A DNA stretch of 64,000 nucleotides from HIMB11 sp965657135 (lineage in GTDB: Bacteria; Pseudomonadota; Alphaproteobacteria; Rhodobacterales; Rhodobacteraceae), in contig CBFHNF010000004.1 in the NCBI GenBank assembly GCA_965657135.1, positions 62,001 to 126,000 of the forward strand, in the 5' to 3' direction. The notes under the pieces are model-generated. The model was not told the DNA's origin and searched no databases. It was given only the letters and a program-made list of their open reading frames with translations. Position 1 is the first letter of the stretch; every line of letters begins with the position of its first letter. Positions 18,668 to 27,418 of the stretch are shown in pieces. Position numbers and translations under genes: made by a program.

Positions 18668-19124
18668 AACATGCAAGCTTTTCGGCCCATTTACTATCTG
18701 ACCAACTAAATTCAAAGCGCCGACTTGTTTCACCGGTTACAGAAATTTGCACATTCAACGCGGAATTTGGCGACAACCCATCAATTTGATTCGGCCATTC
18801 AATTAGCACAACAGCATATTCAAACGCGTCGAATAATCCAAGCTCGACCATCTCGTCCGACGTACTTAAACGATAGAGATCAGCATGCCAAAGTTCGCCA
18901 ATTGCGGTTTCGTATTGCTGAACCAGAGTAAAGGTCGGCGATGGAATATCTTCGTCAAAGAGCAGAACAGATCGAATTAATGCTCGACAAAAGAAACTTT
19001 TGCCTGCTCCCACATCGCCATTCAACAAAATGACGTCGCCAGATCGCAAATTTTCGGCAAATCGAGAAGAAAATTTATCTGTATCTTCTGGGTGCTGAAA
19101 TATGACTGTCTTTGAGTGTACCAT
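18660..19124 (-). CDS. tsaE: tRNA threonylcarbamoyladenosine biosynthesis ATPase TsaE
   Basis: A small P-loop ATPase (154 residues) that works with TsaB, TsaD and TsaC to make the t6A37 modification on tRNAs that read ANN codons. Walker A GDVGAGKS is at residues 36-43, and LWHADLYRL plus VVLIEWPNQ are typical of the family. tsaD lies elsewhere in this window (28371-29471). It overlaps amgK by 8 nt. Confidence 0.95.
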   Translation of the reverse strand: MVHSKTVIFQHPEDTDKFSSRFAENLRSGDVILLNGDVGAGKSFFCRALIRSVLLFDEDIPSPTFTLVQQYETAIGELWHADLYRLSTSDEMVELGLFDAFEYAVVLIEWPNQIDGLSPNSALNVQISVTGETSRRFEFSWSDSKWAEKLACYE

Positions 19125-19163
19125 ACCCTACAAATGACAGGTCAAAATTTCCCTGACAAGACT

Positions 19164-20611
19164 TTAGTATGTGAAGCACACTGCAGTATGTTGTCCGGGC
19201 AATGGTATGACTTGTACATTTAAACGCTGTCCTTTTTCATAGATTACTTCATCACGCCAGCCTTCTCTTTCGTCTATCTGACTGATGAAGTTTCGCAATT
19301 CTCCCCAAAACCCAGATGGCTGCGATTTTGATTGCCATAATGTATTGGCATCTTGAATGCTGGAACGATTTTCAGGATCGCATGATAGCGCACCCCATAA
19401 CAGAGAATGCGCCTCGTTTTGATGATATAATTCGCCTGCCACTGAAAAAATGGATACAGCCCCGTCCAAGTTATTTAGCAGTTCACGATGCAATTCTAAT
19501 TCAGCGGTAAAGCGGCGTGACGTTGACACTTCGGCGGTGATGTCTTCGAACAAAAATGCAATCGCGCCATCCGGGTGCGGACGTCCCGAAATTCGGAATG
19601 TCGCACCAGTCGGTAATTCCCAGACTTCTGTGTAAGTCCCCTCGGATGCAGCAGCAACGACAAGAGCGAGCTTTTCTCTCCAAGTGGCGTAGTTTTTTGG
19701 CTCTGGTATGATTTGTTTGTCACGCAATTTGTCAAACACTGTTAACAAATTTGGACGGGCACTTTAAAAATCAGGCGCTAGCGTTGTCAGATCGATAAGT
19801 GCTGGATTAAACAGCATGAGTTGCCGATTTCGGTCAAATATTGCTAGTCCGATTGATAACGTTGCAAAAGTTTTGGTCAGAGTTTGGACAAAGTTTTTTT
19901 GTGCCTGCTGTGCGCGAACAATTTCAGTGACATCCAACGCATATTGGACAGAATATGTTGGCAACAAAAATTTGTTAATATCGAACCAGAATGGCGGTTT
20001 GCTTTCGTCGATATCAAATTTTGCGCGTTCAACATGATTAGATTTCGATTTTGCGTAATTGATAAGTTGATTGCCTAATTCTGCCCCTAAATCTCTAAAT
20101 GCCGCATTTGAAATCAAAACTTTTCCATCTGGTGCGCTTTGCCAAACTGGAAAGGGCGTGTTTTCGACTACATGTTGAACCATTTCCAATTCATGCTTTG
20201 CCCGTCGTAATTGATAAATGTCGGACGCAGTCGTCGCATCCAACAATTCTAACTGGATATCTTGATTGTCCTTGGTAACGCGCAGTACGCCGACATCTTG
20301 TTCCCACCCAGATTTCAATTCGCAGATACCACAATCGGATTGCGCAGCATCAATTACGCCAGGAAATCGTTTTTCCAAAAAGACAACAATATCATCAAAA
20401 TTATCTGATATTTTCGGATTCAGGAGCATCTGGTGAGCGGCTTCGGTGCTATAGGTCAGTTGTCCATTCACAAATCCAAATCTCACTGTTCCCTCTGCGC
20501 GCGATGCTTTCACTTTCATAGGAAAGTTCGTCTTTGCAACAATGAAACCAGAGACCAAAAAATAGCTGAAATCGAAACTAAAAAAGTTGTAATTGCAAAA
20601 ATTTGCCCCAT
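19164..20611 (-). pseudogene. PAS-domain sensor-like membrane protein, disrupted by a frameshift and an in-frame stop
   Basis: Three pieces of one gene. (1) An ATG at 20611, with AAGGGAC before it, starts MGQIFAITTFLVSISAIF, a membrane helix, but this frame stops at 20516. (2) The next frame carries the PAS region and ends at a TAA at 19764-19766 (LTTLAPDF-stop). (3) The same frame resumes at once (SARPNLLTVFDKLRDKQ) and runs to 19164, with GRPHPDGAIAFLFEDITAE. Adding one T to the six-T run at 20557-20562 joins pieces 1 and 2 into a continuous helix. The stop differs from a TTA leucine codon by one base. Related roseobacters appear to have one intact gene here, between regB and tsaE. Either a true pseudogene or sequence errors. 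Confidence 0.75.
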
Positions 20612-20663
20612 AAATCCGTCCCTTTTTAAGGCCTCAAAGGACGAAAAATAGATTAATAAATCG

Positions 20664-22046
20664 TTAATATTGCGCCATCTTGATGTTGGCACCCAACTCT
20701 TTGTTCGTGTGTTCAATTAAGGATCGTTCCCAAGTGATTTGAACAATTGCGCCCGAACGTACTGCTGATTTTTTCTTACCAATTTCAGAATTAGAACCAT
20801 TCGCAAATTTCAGTGATGCACCAGTCCTCTCAAGGAGTGTCTTTGCAATAAACAATCCCAAACCCATTCCCTTGTACCCAGGTCTTTGAGAACGATCCCC
20901 TTCACGTTTTCTCGAACTTACGAATGGGTCGCCAATACGATTTAACATGTACTCTGGATAACCTCTGCCATCATCTGAAATACGAATTGTAATACTTTCT
21001 GAATTCCATGCGTAATCTATCCAGATCGCAGAATTTGCAAAATCCACGGCATTTTGAATCATATTACGCAGACCGTGAATAATCTCGGGATGTCTTTTAA
21101 TAGATGGCTGCTCCTGTGGATGTAGATCTCCAATCACTGCGGAATGGATTGTGATTCCGCGATCGGCATGCGGTTCTGCAGCTTCGCGCAAAACCTCACT
21201 TAATGGTGCATTGCGCAGATGTAAGTCGTCTTTTCCAACACGTCCCATTGAATGCAAAATATCGCGACAGCGATTGGCTTCTTGTCGGATAAGTTCAGCA
21301 TCCTCGCGCAGATCTGGGTTATTTCCCAAATCTTCAACCAATTCCCCAGCAGTGAGTTTAATGGTTGCAAGTGGTGTCCCAAGTTCATGCGCGGTTGCTG
21401 CGATGACACCTCCCAAGTCAGTTAATTTTTGTTCTCTGGACAGTGCAATTTGCGTTGCAAACAATGCATCGCCCATTGTGGCCATTTCTTGGGTCGTTCG
21501 GCGCGCATAGATACTTAAAAACACAAGGGTGATAACGATTGCCGCCCAATTCCCAAATACAAAGATTGTTGGGATTTGCATTGTAAATCCCTGGGCCGTC
21601 AACAAGGGCAGATAATATTTTGAAAGTACGGTCACAATTATCAGTGAAATCCCACCGATCAAAACGGCAGAACGAATGCCCAGAACGGATGACGAAATAA
21701 CCACAGGAGCGATGATTAATATGCTGAATGGATTGTTTAATCCCCCCGTTAAATAGATCAGTGCAGAAAGCTGAAACAAATCGAAAAGTGCAAATAAAAG
21801 GTTTTCAGTTTCAGAAAGGCGCTTGTTTTCAGGGTAAAGGTAAGTTGCCAATAAATTTCCAATGATCGAGAAACCAATGAACAATAGACAATAATCAATC
21901 GGTATTTGTAATCGATAATATTGCAGCGCAACAACCACAGCGATCAGCTGACCAACAATAGCCACCCAACGAATTGCGATCGATGTACGCAATCTGATCC
22001 AATTGCTGCGCGTGTCCTCTATGAATAACGAGGTGTCTTCTGACAT
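20664..22046 (-). CDS. regB: Redox-responsive sensor histidine kinase RegB/PrrB/ActS
   Basis: A 460-residue inner-membrane kinase with about six N-terminal helices. It has the quinone-sensing loop GGLNNPF (residues 101-107), the H-box ATAHELGTPLATIK with His220, and a redox-active cysteine at 260 in NRCRDILHSMG, followed by N and G boxes (MIQNAVDFANS, DDGRGYPEYM, GMGLGLFIAK). RegB phosphorylates RegA when the respiratory chain is reduced, controlling respiration, nitrogen and carbon genes. It is divergent from senC and regA, the normal arrangement. Confidence 0.95.
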   Translation of the reverse strand: MSEDTSLFIEDTRSNWIRLRTSIAIRWVAIVGQLIAVVVALQYYRLQIPIDYCLLFIGFSIIGNLLATYLYPENKRLSETENLLFALFDLFQLSALIYLTGGLNNPFSILIIAPVVISSSVLGIRSAVLIGGISLIIVTVLSKYYLPLLTAQGFTMQIPTIFVFGNWAAIVITLVFLSIYARRTTQEMATMGDALFATQIALSREQKLTDLGGVIAATAHELGTPLATIKLTAGELVEDLGNNPDLREDAELIRQEANRCRDILHSMGRVGKDDLHLRNAPLSEVLREAAEPHADRGITIHSAVIGDLHPQEQPSIKRHPEIIHGLRNMIQNAVDFANSAIWIDYAWNSESITIRISDDGRGYPEYMLNRIGDPFVSSRKREGDRSQRPGYKGMGLGLFIAKTLLERTGASLKFANGSNSEIGKKKSAVRSGAIVQITWERSLIEHTNKELGANIKMAQY

Positions 22047-22128
22047 GTTTGTCGCATCCCGGTTTTCGTTTCGTTGTGCATAGCTTATAGATGAATTATA
22101 AAATAGCGTTGAGGGATAAAAAACATAA

Positions 22129-22761
22129 ATGCAAAGACTGATTCAAATTTCTGCAATTATGGGTGTGATCGTCGGGTTGGGGATTTCAGGGTTATTCGTT
22201 GCACGAGTGGGGCCATTCAAAAAAAGTAATGATCAATTTTCAGATTGCCGCACTTCTGCAGTTGCTGGAGGGAGTGCGACAATTGGTGGGCCATTCCAGC
22301 TTATCGATCACACAGGTCAGTTCGTGACCGAACATGATGTGATCGTGGAACCCACACTGATTTATTTTGGCTACACATTTTGTCCTGATGTATGTCCATT
22401 TGATGCCGTTCGAAACGCAGAAACGATTGATATTCTGGCCGAAGGTGGAATGTCTGCGACGCCTGTTTTCATATCGATTGATCCGGAAAGAGACACACCA
22501 GATGTCTTGTCCGCGTATGTTGAAAACATACACCCAAAAATGATCGGCCTCACGGGCAGTGATGAACAAGTCAAAGCGGCATCAAAAGCCTATCGCACTT
22601 ATTATAAACGTCACTACGACGACCCCGAATATTATCTTGTAGACCACTCAACACAAACCTATCTGGTTTTACCAGAGCATGGTTTTGTCGAATTTTTCAA
22701 CCGAAATTCAAGCGCAGAAGAAATAGCAGAAACGGCCGCATGTTTTATTAAAAACAGCTAA
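22129..22761 (+). CDS. senC: SCO1/SenC/PrrC copper chaperone
   Basis: A 210-residue protein with an N-terminal membrane anchor (residues 5-25) and a periplasmic thioredoxin-like domain. The copper ligands CPDVCP and a later His in DHSTQTYLVL are intact. SenC helps assemble the CuA centre of cytochrome c oxidase and, in Rhodobacter, links oxidase activity to RegB. It sits between regB and regA as in other Rhodobacteraceae. Confidence 0.93.
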   Translation: MQRLIQISAIMGVIVGLGISGLFVARVGPFKKSNDQFSDCRTSAVAGGSATIGGPFQLIDHTGQFVTEHDVIVEPTLIYFGYTFCPDVCPFDAVRNAETIDILAEGGMSATPVFISIDPERDTPDVLSAYVENIHPKMIGLTGSDEQVKAASKAYRTYYKRHYDDPEYYLVDHSTQTYLVLPEHGFVEFFNRNSSAEEIAETAACFIKNS

Positions 22762-22834
22762 CAATATCTCGTTTGACCCCAACGCTTTATGTCGTTAACC
22801 TACGTCCTACACGACGCGATATCGGAGAAAAAAA

Positions 22835-23389
22835 GTGAGCCCAAGCGATGCTATTGATCTAGGCGAAGACAGGTCCCTTTTGCTGGTTGATGATGATGAG
22901 CCATTTCTTCGACGTCTTGCTAAAGCAATGGAAAAGCGTGGCTTTGAGGTTGAAACAGCTGGATCTGTGGTTGCTGGACGCGCTATCGCAACGGCACGCC
23001 CGCCTGCATATGCGGTTGTTGACCTTCGGTTAGGTGATGGAAATGGGTTGGATGTGGTGGAGGTGTTGCGTGACAAACGCCCAGACAGCCGCATCGTCGT
23101 TTTGACCGGCTATGGTGCAATTGCAACCGCCGTTGCCGCTGTGAAAATTGGTGCCACGGATTACTTGGCCAAACCAGCGGATGCGACCGACATCACGAAT
23201 GCCCTTGTCGCAAATGGGGATGATCTCCCGCCGCCACCCGAAAACCCGATGAGTGCTGATCGTGTGCGCTGGGAACATATTCAGCGTGTATACGAACTAT
23301 GTGATCGAAATGTCAGCGAAACAGCACGCCGTTTAAACATGCATCGCCGCACCTTACAGCGAATTTTGGCAAAACGCAGTCCAAAGTAG
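22835..23389 (+). CDS. regA: Response regulator RegA/PrrA/ActR
   Basis: A 184-residue two-domain regulator: a receiver with acidic pocket DDD (19-21) and phospho-acceptor Asp63 in VVDLRLGDGNG, a proline-rich linker (PPPPENP), and a Fis-type helix-turn-helix, NVSETARRLNMHRRTLQRIL. This is the distinctive RegA family, not a general NtrC-like regulator. The start is GTG at 22835 with GGAG 8 nt upstream. The partner kinase RegB is encoded divergently, beyond senC. Confidence 0.96.
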   Translation: MSPSDAIDLGEDRSLLLVDDDEPFLRRLAKAMEKRGFEVETAGSVVAGRAIATARPPAYAVVDLRLGDGNGLDVVEVLRDKRPDSRIVVLTGYGAIATAVAAVKIGATDYLAKPADATDITNALVANGDDLPPPPENPMSADRVRWEHIQRVYELCDRNVSETARRLNMHRRTLQRILAKRSPK

Positions 23390-23390
23390 G

Positions 23391-23981
23391 TTATAGTTTC
23401 TCGAGTAAGCGCTGAAATGTTGTAATGAATTCATTTCTGACCTCCATTGGTGGCCGAAGTTTGATTGCGAAATTTTCAAAAATTTCCCTGTCAACTTTTC
23501 CAAATAATCGATCTGCCTCGGATAATTCAAAACCCGCGATTGCAGTTGCCTCTAGCCGCGCGCTGTATGTATCAGCCTGTTTTATGTGTCGCTTAAGCTC
23601 AGCTGGCATTTTGGACGGCAGCCCAAAGCGTACATGAATTGCGATGCTCAATCGTTGATCAAGATCTTCATATCCACTTCCAACGGCTTGTTTTACTGGT
23701 GAAATCATGTCGCCAATTACGTATTCAGGTGAATCATGCAGCAATGCGTACATCTGATCACGAATACTTGCCTTTGGTCTTAGTAGTTTGAAAATTTGCA
23801 ATACCAACAGCGAGTGCTCTGCTACGGAATAGGGAAAATCTCCATGAGTCTGGCCATTCCAGCGTGCCACAAAGGATAGGCCGTGTGCAATGTCCTCAAT
23901 TTCGATATCCATTGGTGTTGGATCAAGAAGGTCCAATCGGCGTCCGGATAGCATTCGTTGCCAAGCGCGTTTCTGCTTCAC
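23391..23981 (-). CDS. HD-domain phosphohydrolase, YfbR-like
   Basis: A metal-dependent phosphohydrolase of about 196 residues: HD-type metal motifs in SVAEHSLLV and LLHDSPEYVIGDMISPVK. The E. coli relative YfbR is a 5'-deoxynucleotidase; the exact substrate here is not known. No ATG is available. The GTG at 23981 is preferred because it begins the conserved block RAWQRMLSGRRLDLLDPTP almost at once; a TTG at 24017 would add 12 residues. It ends 1 nt after the convergent regA stop. Confidence 0.82.
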   Translation of the reverse strand: MKQKRAWQRMLSGRRLDLLDPTPMDIEIEDIAHGLSFVARWNGQTHGDFPYSVAEHSLLVLQIFKLLRPKASIRDQMYALLHDSPEYVIGDMISPVKQAVGSGYEDLDQRLSIAIHVRFGLPSKMPAELKRHIKQADTYSARLEATAIAGFELSEADRLFGKVDREIFENFAIKLRPPMEVRNEFITTFQRLLEKL

Positions 23982-24037
23982 ATTAATCTCGTCTTTTTGT
24001 TTGGATTTTGGTGCCAAATTTCATCATATGATGCAAG

Positions 24038-24150
24038 CAATCAATTGGGACAAACGATATGTGTCATTTGGCTGCAAATCCGCACCCACCACATCAGTTG
24101 TGTCGTATGTCAATGTGTGTTACGCGGACGCGGCATAATTGGAGACAAAA
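24038..24150 (+). promoter_or_regulatory. Possible structured leader of ahcY (not a recognised riboswitch)
   Basis: The 136-nt spacer before ahcY contains nested pairings: TCCGC (24079-24083) with GCGGA (24124-24128), enclosing CACA/TGTG around 24090-24102, and an upstream GACA/TGTC pair. The ribosome-binding site TTGGAGAC follows right after. I do not see the conserved core of the SAH riboswitch, so identity and function are open. Confidence 0.3.
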
Positions 24151-24153
24151 CAG

Positions 24154-25539
24154 ATGACTGATTACATTGTAAAAGACATAGCTTTAGCGGATTTTGGCCG
24201 CAAGGAATTGGACATTGCGGAAACTGAAATGCCAGGATTGATGGCGCTGCGCTCTGAATATGGCGAAAGCAAGCCATTGAAAGGCGCACGCATCGTCGGC
24301 TCGCTTCATATGACGATCCAGACAGCTGTTTTGATTGAAACATTGGTGGCGCTGGGTGCCGATGTGCGCTGGGCATCTTGCAACATCTTCTCAACACAGG
24401 ATCATGCAGCAGCAGCCATTGCGGCAGCGAATGTTCCTGTCTTTGCGATCAAAGGTCAGTCATTGGAAGAGCATTGGGATTACTTGGATAAATCTTTCAT
24501 GTTCCCAGAAGGCCCAAACATGATCTTGGACGATGGTGGTGATGCGACATTGTACGTTCTATTAGGCGCACGCGCAGAATCGGGTGAGGATATTATTCCC
24601 GTGCCACAGTCCGAAGAAGAGGCTGTGATCAAGGCGCAGATCAAAAAGCGTATGGAACAATCCCCAGGTTGGTTCACAAAAACCCGCGATGCAATCAAAG
24701 GCGTGTCAGAGGAAACAACAACAGGTGTTCACCGCCTGTATGAATTGGTCAAAACTGGCCAGCTACCGTTCCCTGCGATCAACGTGAACGACTCTGTTAC
24801 AAAGTCTAAGTTTGACAATAAGTATGGCTGTAAAGAATCCCTTGTTGACGGTATTCGCCGCGCAACAGACACGATGATGGCAGGTAAGACCGCAGTTGTC
24901 TGTGGATATGGCGACGTTGGTAAAGGCTCTGCTGCATCGCTTCGCGGTGCAGGTGCGCGTGTTAAGGTGACAGAGGTTGATCCTATCTGTGCGCTTCAGG
25001 CTGCGATGGATGGATTTGAGGTTTTGACTCTCGAAGACGCAGTTGAAACGGCCGATATCTTTATCACCACAACAGGTAACAAAGACGTCATTCGCATCGA
25101 ACATATGCGTGCGATGAAGGACATGGCGATTGTTGGAAACATCGGTCACTTTGACAATGAAATCCAAGTTGCGCACCTAAAGAACCACAAATGGACCAAC
25201 ATCAAAGATCAGGTGGATATGATCGAAATGCCATCAGGCAACCGTATCATTCTACTGTCAGAGGGTCGTCTGCTGAACCTTGGTAATGCAACTGGTCACC
25301 CATCGTTTGTAATGTCAGCCTCGTTTACAAACCAGGTTTTGGCGCAGATCGAACTTTGGACTAAGGGTGATGCGTATAAAAATGATGTTTACATCCTTCC
25401 AAAGCATCTGGACGAAAAGGTTGCGCGCCTGCATTTGGATCGCATTGGTGTGAAGCTTACAACACTTGCCAAAGATCAAGCAGACTACATCGGCGTCACA
25501 CCAGAAGGCCCATTCAAGCCCGAACATTACAGATACTAA
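24154..25539 (+). CDS. ahcY: Adenosylhomocysteinase (S-adenosyl-L-homocysteine hydrolase)
   Basis: Splits S-adenosylhomocysteine into adenosine and homocysteine, removing the inhibitory by-product of methyl transfer. 461 residues, standard length. The NAD-binding motif is GYGDVGKGSA, and the active-site segments NVNDSVTKSKFDNKYGC (with the catalytic Lys and Asp) and HPSFVMSASFTNQVLAQ are intact; the C-terminus PEHYRY is typical. The start at 24154 follows a GGAGAC site 8 nt upstream. A strong terminator follows, so it is monocistronic. Confidence 0.97.
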   Translation: MTDYIVKDIALADFGRKELDIAETEMPGLMALRSEYGESKPLKGARIVGSLHMTIQTAVLIETLVALGADVRWASCNIFSTQDHAAAAIAAANVPVFAIKGQSLEEHWDYLDKSFMFPEGPNMILDDGGDATLYVLLGARAESGEDIIPVPQSEEEAVIKAQIKKRMEQSPGWFTKTRDAIKGVSEETTTGVHRLYELVKTGQLPFPAINVNDSVTKSKFDNKYGCKESLVDGIRRATDTMMAGKTAVVCGYGDVGKGSAASLRGAGARVKVTEVDPICALQAAMDGFEVLTLEDAVETADIFITTTGNKDVIRIEHMRAMKDMAIVGNIGHFDNEIQVAHLKNHKWTNIKDQVDMIEMPSGNRIILLSEGRLLNLGNATGHPSFVMSASFTNQVLAQIELWTKGDAYKNDVYILPKHLDEKVARLHLDRIGVKLTTLAKDQADYIGVTPEGPFKPEHYRY

Positions 25540-25566
25540 GCTAACTTTCATAACCTTTTACGCGCA

Positions 25567-25601
25567 AGCCCTGCATGTTATTCATGCAGGGCTTGTTTTT
25601 T
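25567..25601 (+). terminator. Rho-independent terminator after ahcY
   Basis: Perfect 11-bp stem AGCCCTGCATG / CATGCAGGGCT with a 5-nt loop, followed by TTGTTTTTT. 27 nt after the ahcY stop. Confidence 0.92.
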
Positions 25602-25709
25602 GTGCACTCTGCGCCACAACTGGCATTCTTCCCCGCAGATTTTGTTTGTCATTATCAGTTTTTTGAATAATCCTAACGAAAGTAATTTTATAATCCAAAA
25701 GGATATTTC

Positions 25710-26051
25710 ATGGGAAAGCGCGACGAACTAATCGAAAAATATGCTGACGATCTAAAGAATAAATGTGGAATGCAACCGGATATCGCGTTGCTAACGGCGG
25801 TTACTATTGGATGCGGTCCATCTATCTATAACGCAGATGCATCAACTGTTGCCGGCAGCCAAGAGAGCGAGTTGGAAACGGTCAAAAATAACTTCTTGAT
25901 TAAGAAGCTTGGTCTATCTGATGGTCCGGAATTGATGGATGCCATCAACACTGTTATCGAAACTTATGGTCGCTCTGAACGCAATAAGTACCGTGCCGTC
26001 GTCTATTATATGCTGACGAAACATTTCGGGAAAGAAGCTGTTTATTCGTAG
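25710..26051 (+). CDS. DUF2853 family protein
   Basis: A 113-residue soluble protein whose start MGKRDELIEKYADDLKNKCG and the block TIGCGPSIYNADASTVAGSQ match the DUF2853 family, common in Alphaproteobacteria. The family has no established function; it is small, alpha-helical and lacks a signal peptide or membrane segment. A ribosome-binding site AAAAGGA lies 7-8 nt before the ATG. It is followed by the structured region and terminator at 26.1-26.2 kb. Confidence 0.88.
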   Translation: MGKRDELIEKYADDLKNKCGMQPDIALLTAVTIGCGPSIYNADASTVAGSQESELETVKNNFLIKKLGLSDGPELMDAINTVIETYGRSERNKYRAVVYYMLTKHFGKEAVYS

Positions 26052-26085
26052 TGAAGGACAGTTTTAAGTAAACTTCGAAATAGTC

Positions 26086-26220
26086 TTTTCTTGGATCGTG
26101 CGTCGCATCGTGTATTGTGTAGGTGTCAGGCTAGGAAGGCCGGGCCCTATACGACAGTCCGTGATGTGGGATCACAGGGGTGACAATTGGGTTCCGGTTC
26201 AGCCGGAACCCATTTCTTTT
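26086..26220 (+). ncRNA. Candidate structured small RNA or long 3' UTR ending in a terminator
   Basis: Between DUF2853 and the convergent DUF1761 gene lies about 135 nt with no ORF but with ordered pairings: TGTCA (26124-26128) with TGACA (26181-26185) encloses GGC/GCC (26129-26141) and GTGAT/ATCAC (26161-26175), then a strong terminator. No tRNA features and no SRP core are present. It could be a 6S-like or unknown small RNA, or just the structured 3' end of the DUF2853 mRNA. Confidence 0.4.
26189..26220 (+). terminator. Rho-independent terminator
   Basis: Perfect 9-bp stem GGGTTCCGG / CCGGAACCC with a 5-nt loop, followed by ATTTCTTTT. It ends the DUF2853 transcript or a separate small RNA. 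Confidence 0.88.
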
Positions 26221-26278
26221 CTAAATTTATAAATGACTCTGTGTTGGCAATTCATCTGCGCCAAGACGAAGCAGCGGC

Positions 26279-26674
26279 CTAAATAATAGTTAGCATAAGG
26301 CCAATAATGCCACAGCCAAAGAATGCGTAGCCGCCGTCAATGATGGTTAATTTGAACGGGCGCATGCCATACGCATTGTTGATCATTATCCAAGGCGAAA
26401 TGAAAAATAAACCAACGCCCAGTCCAGACGTCAATCCTTTTCCAACTATATGAATGTCAGCCATGTTGAACATGTGACGCATCATGCCGGAAACAAGTAA
26501 CATTGCAATTCCCGATAAAACAAATGGTAAAAACATATTACCACCTATTGGTTTCCCATCATCACCGCGTTTGATACCTGCTGCGGCCATCCATGGTTTA
26601 GATAATAATGAATACCAAATAGCGCCAAACACAAATGCGCCAAATGCAGCCATAAATACGATTAAATATTCCAT
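26279..26674 (-). CDS. DUF1761 domain-containing membrane protein
   Basis: A 131-residue protein with four predicted membrane helices. The first helix carries FGAIWYSLLSKPWMAAAGI, the family hallmark of DUF1761. Function is unknown. A ribosome-binding site GGGAGAA precedes the ATG. It is probably a single-gene unit; the gene upstream (EVE) ends 40 nt before this start in the same direction. Confidence 0.85.
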   Translation of the reverse strand: MEYLIVFMAAFGAFVFGAIWYSLLSKPWMAAAGIKRGDDGKPIGGNMFLPFVLSGIAMLLVSGMMRHMFNMADIHIVGKGLTSGLGVGLFFISPWIMINNAYGMRPFKLTIIDGGYAFFGCGIIGLMLTII

Positions 26675-26714
26675 GTAATTCTCCCTTACTAGAAGCTAAG
26701 GATACATGATTTGT

Positions 26715-27143
26715 TTATTCTTGTTCAGGGGTTGTTTCGCCAAGTTCGCAAATTATCTGCCACTGTGTTTGCGTAACAGGTTGCACTGATAATCGCGAGT
26801 TTTTGACTAGCACCATGTCGGCCAACCGATCGTCTGATTTGATCTGATCAAGAGTGATTGGCTTATTCATCTTGCTTAAGGCGCGAATGTCGACGCATTC
26901 CCAGCGATCATCTTCTGTCGTACTGTCTGAATGGGCTGTTTTGCAGACTTCGACAATCCCAACGATTTCTTTGTCTTTTTGTGAATGATAAAAGAAGCCA
27001 AGATCGCCAAGCGCCATTTCACGCATGAAATTGCGTGCTTGATAATTTCGAACTCCATCCCATTCTTCACCAACAGCACCTTTGGCCAATTGTTGGTCCC
27101 AAGACCATGTTGACGGTTCAGATTTGAATAACCAATAGCGCAA
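26715..27143 (-). CDS. EVE domain-containing protein
   Basis: A 142-residue EVE (PUA-like) domain starting MRYWLFKSEPSTWSWDQ, with EWDGVRNYQARNFMREM and GFFYHSQKDKEIVGIVEV. EVE domains of this kind bind modified bases in DNA or RNA; the cellular role of the stand-alone bacterial protein is not settled. It is 2 nt downstream of the YciI gene and so last but one in the tsaD-gpsA-yciI-EVE series on the minus strand. Confidence 0.9.
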   Translation of the reverse strand: MRYWLFKSEPSTWSWDQQLAKGAVGEEWDGVRNYQARNFMREMALGDLGFFYHSQKDKEIVGIVEVCKTAHSDSTTEDDRWECVDIRALSKMNKPITLDQIKSDDRLADMVLVKNSRLSVQPVTQTQWQIICELGETTPEQE

Positions 27144-27145
27144 TT

Positions 27146-27418
27146 TTAGATCACTTTATTCCATTGAATAAGTTCGACACTTTCGAATAATCCCGCGATG
27201 TTATACGGATCGTTTTCCGCCCAGTCGTGCGCTTGTTTCATTGTGTCAACCTCAAGCACAACCAAGGAACCGCACATGTTTCCGTCGCCGTCTAACAAAG
27301 GTCCAGCGTGTCGTGCTAATCCAGTGGTCTTGATATAGGCGATATGGTTATCCCGATTGGCCTTGCGTGTTTCTAAGTAACCAGGCTTGTCTTTGGCAAT
27401 CAATGCAACGAGCATCAT
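27146..27418 (-). CDS. YciI family protein
   Basis: A 90-residue ferredoxin-like-fold protein, with the family His in NRDNHIAYIK and an Asp near GPLLDGDG. YciI proteins are small dimeric possible hydrolases or decarboxylases of unknown substrate. The start overlaps the gpsA stop in ATGA, so it is translated with gpsA. Confidence 0.88.
   Translation of the reverse strand: MMLVALIAKDKPGYLETRKANRDNHIAYIKTTGLARHAGPLLDGDGNMCGSLVVLEVDTMKQAHDWAENDPYNIAGLFESVELIQWNKVI

Noticed and set aside
24018..24153. SAH riboswitch before ahcY
   Set aside because: The GAGGAGCGCTGC-type core of the known class is not present; only generic pairings are seen.
26110..26190. SRP (4.5S) or 6S RNA identity for the 26.1-kb RNA candidate
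   Set aside because: A GGAAGG stretch recalls the SRP tetraloop, but the GGAAGGAAGCAG core and the flanking helix are missing; a 6S fold could not be built with confidence. Left as unidentified.
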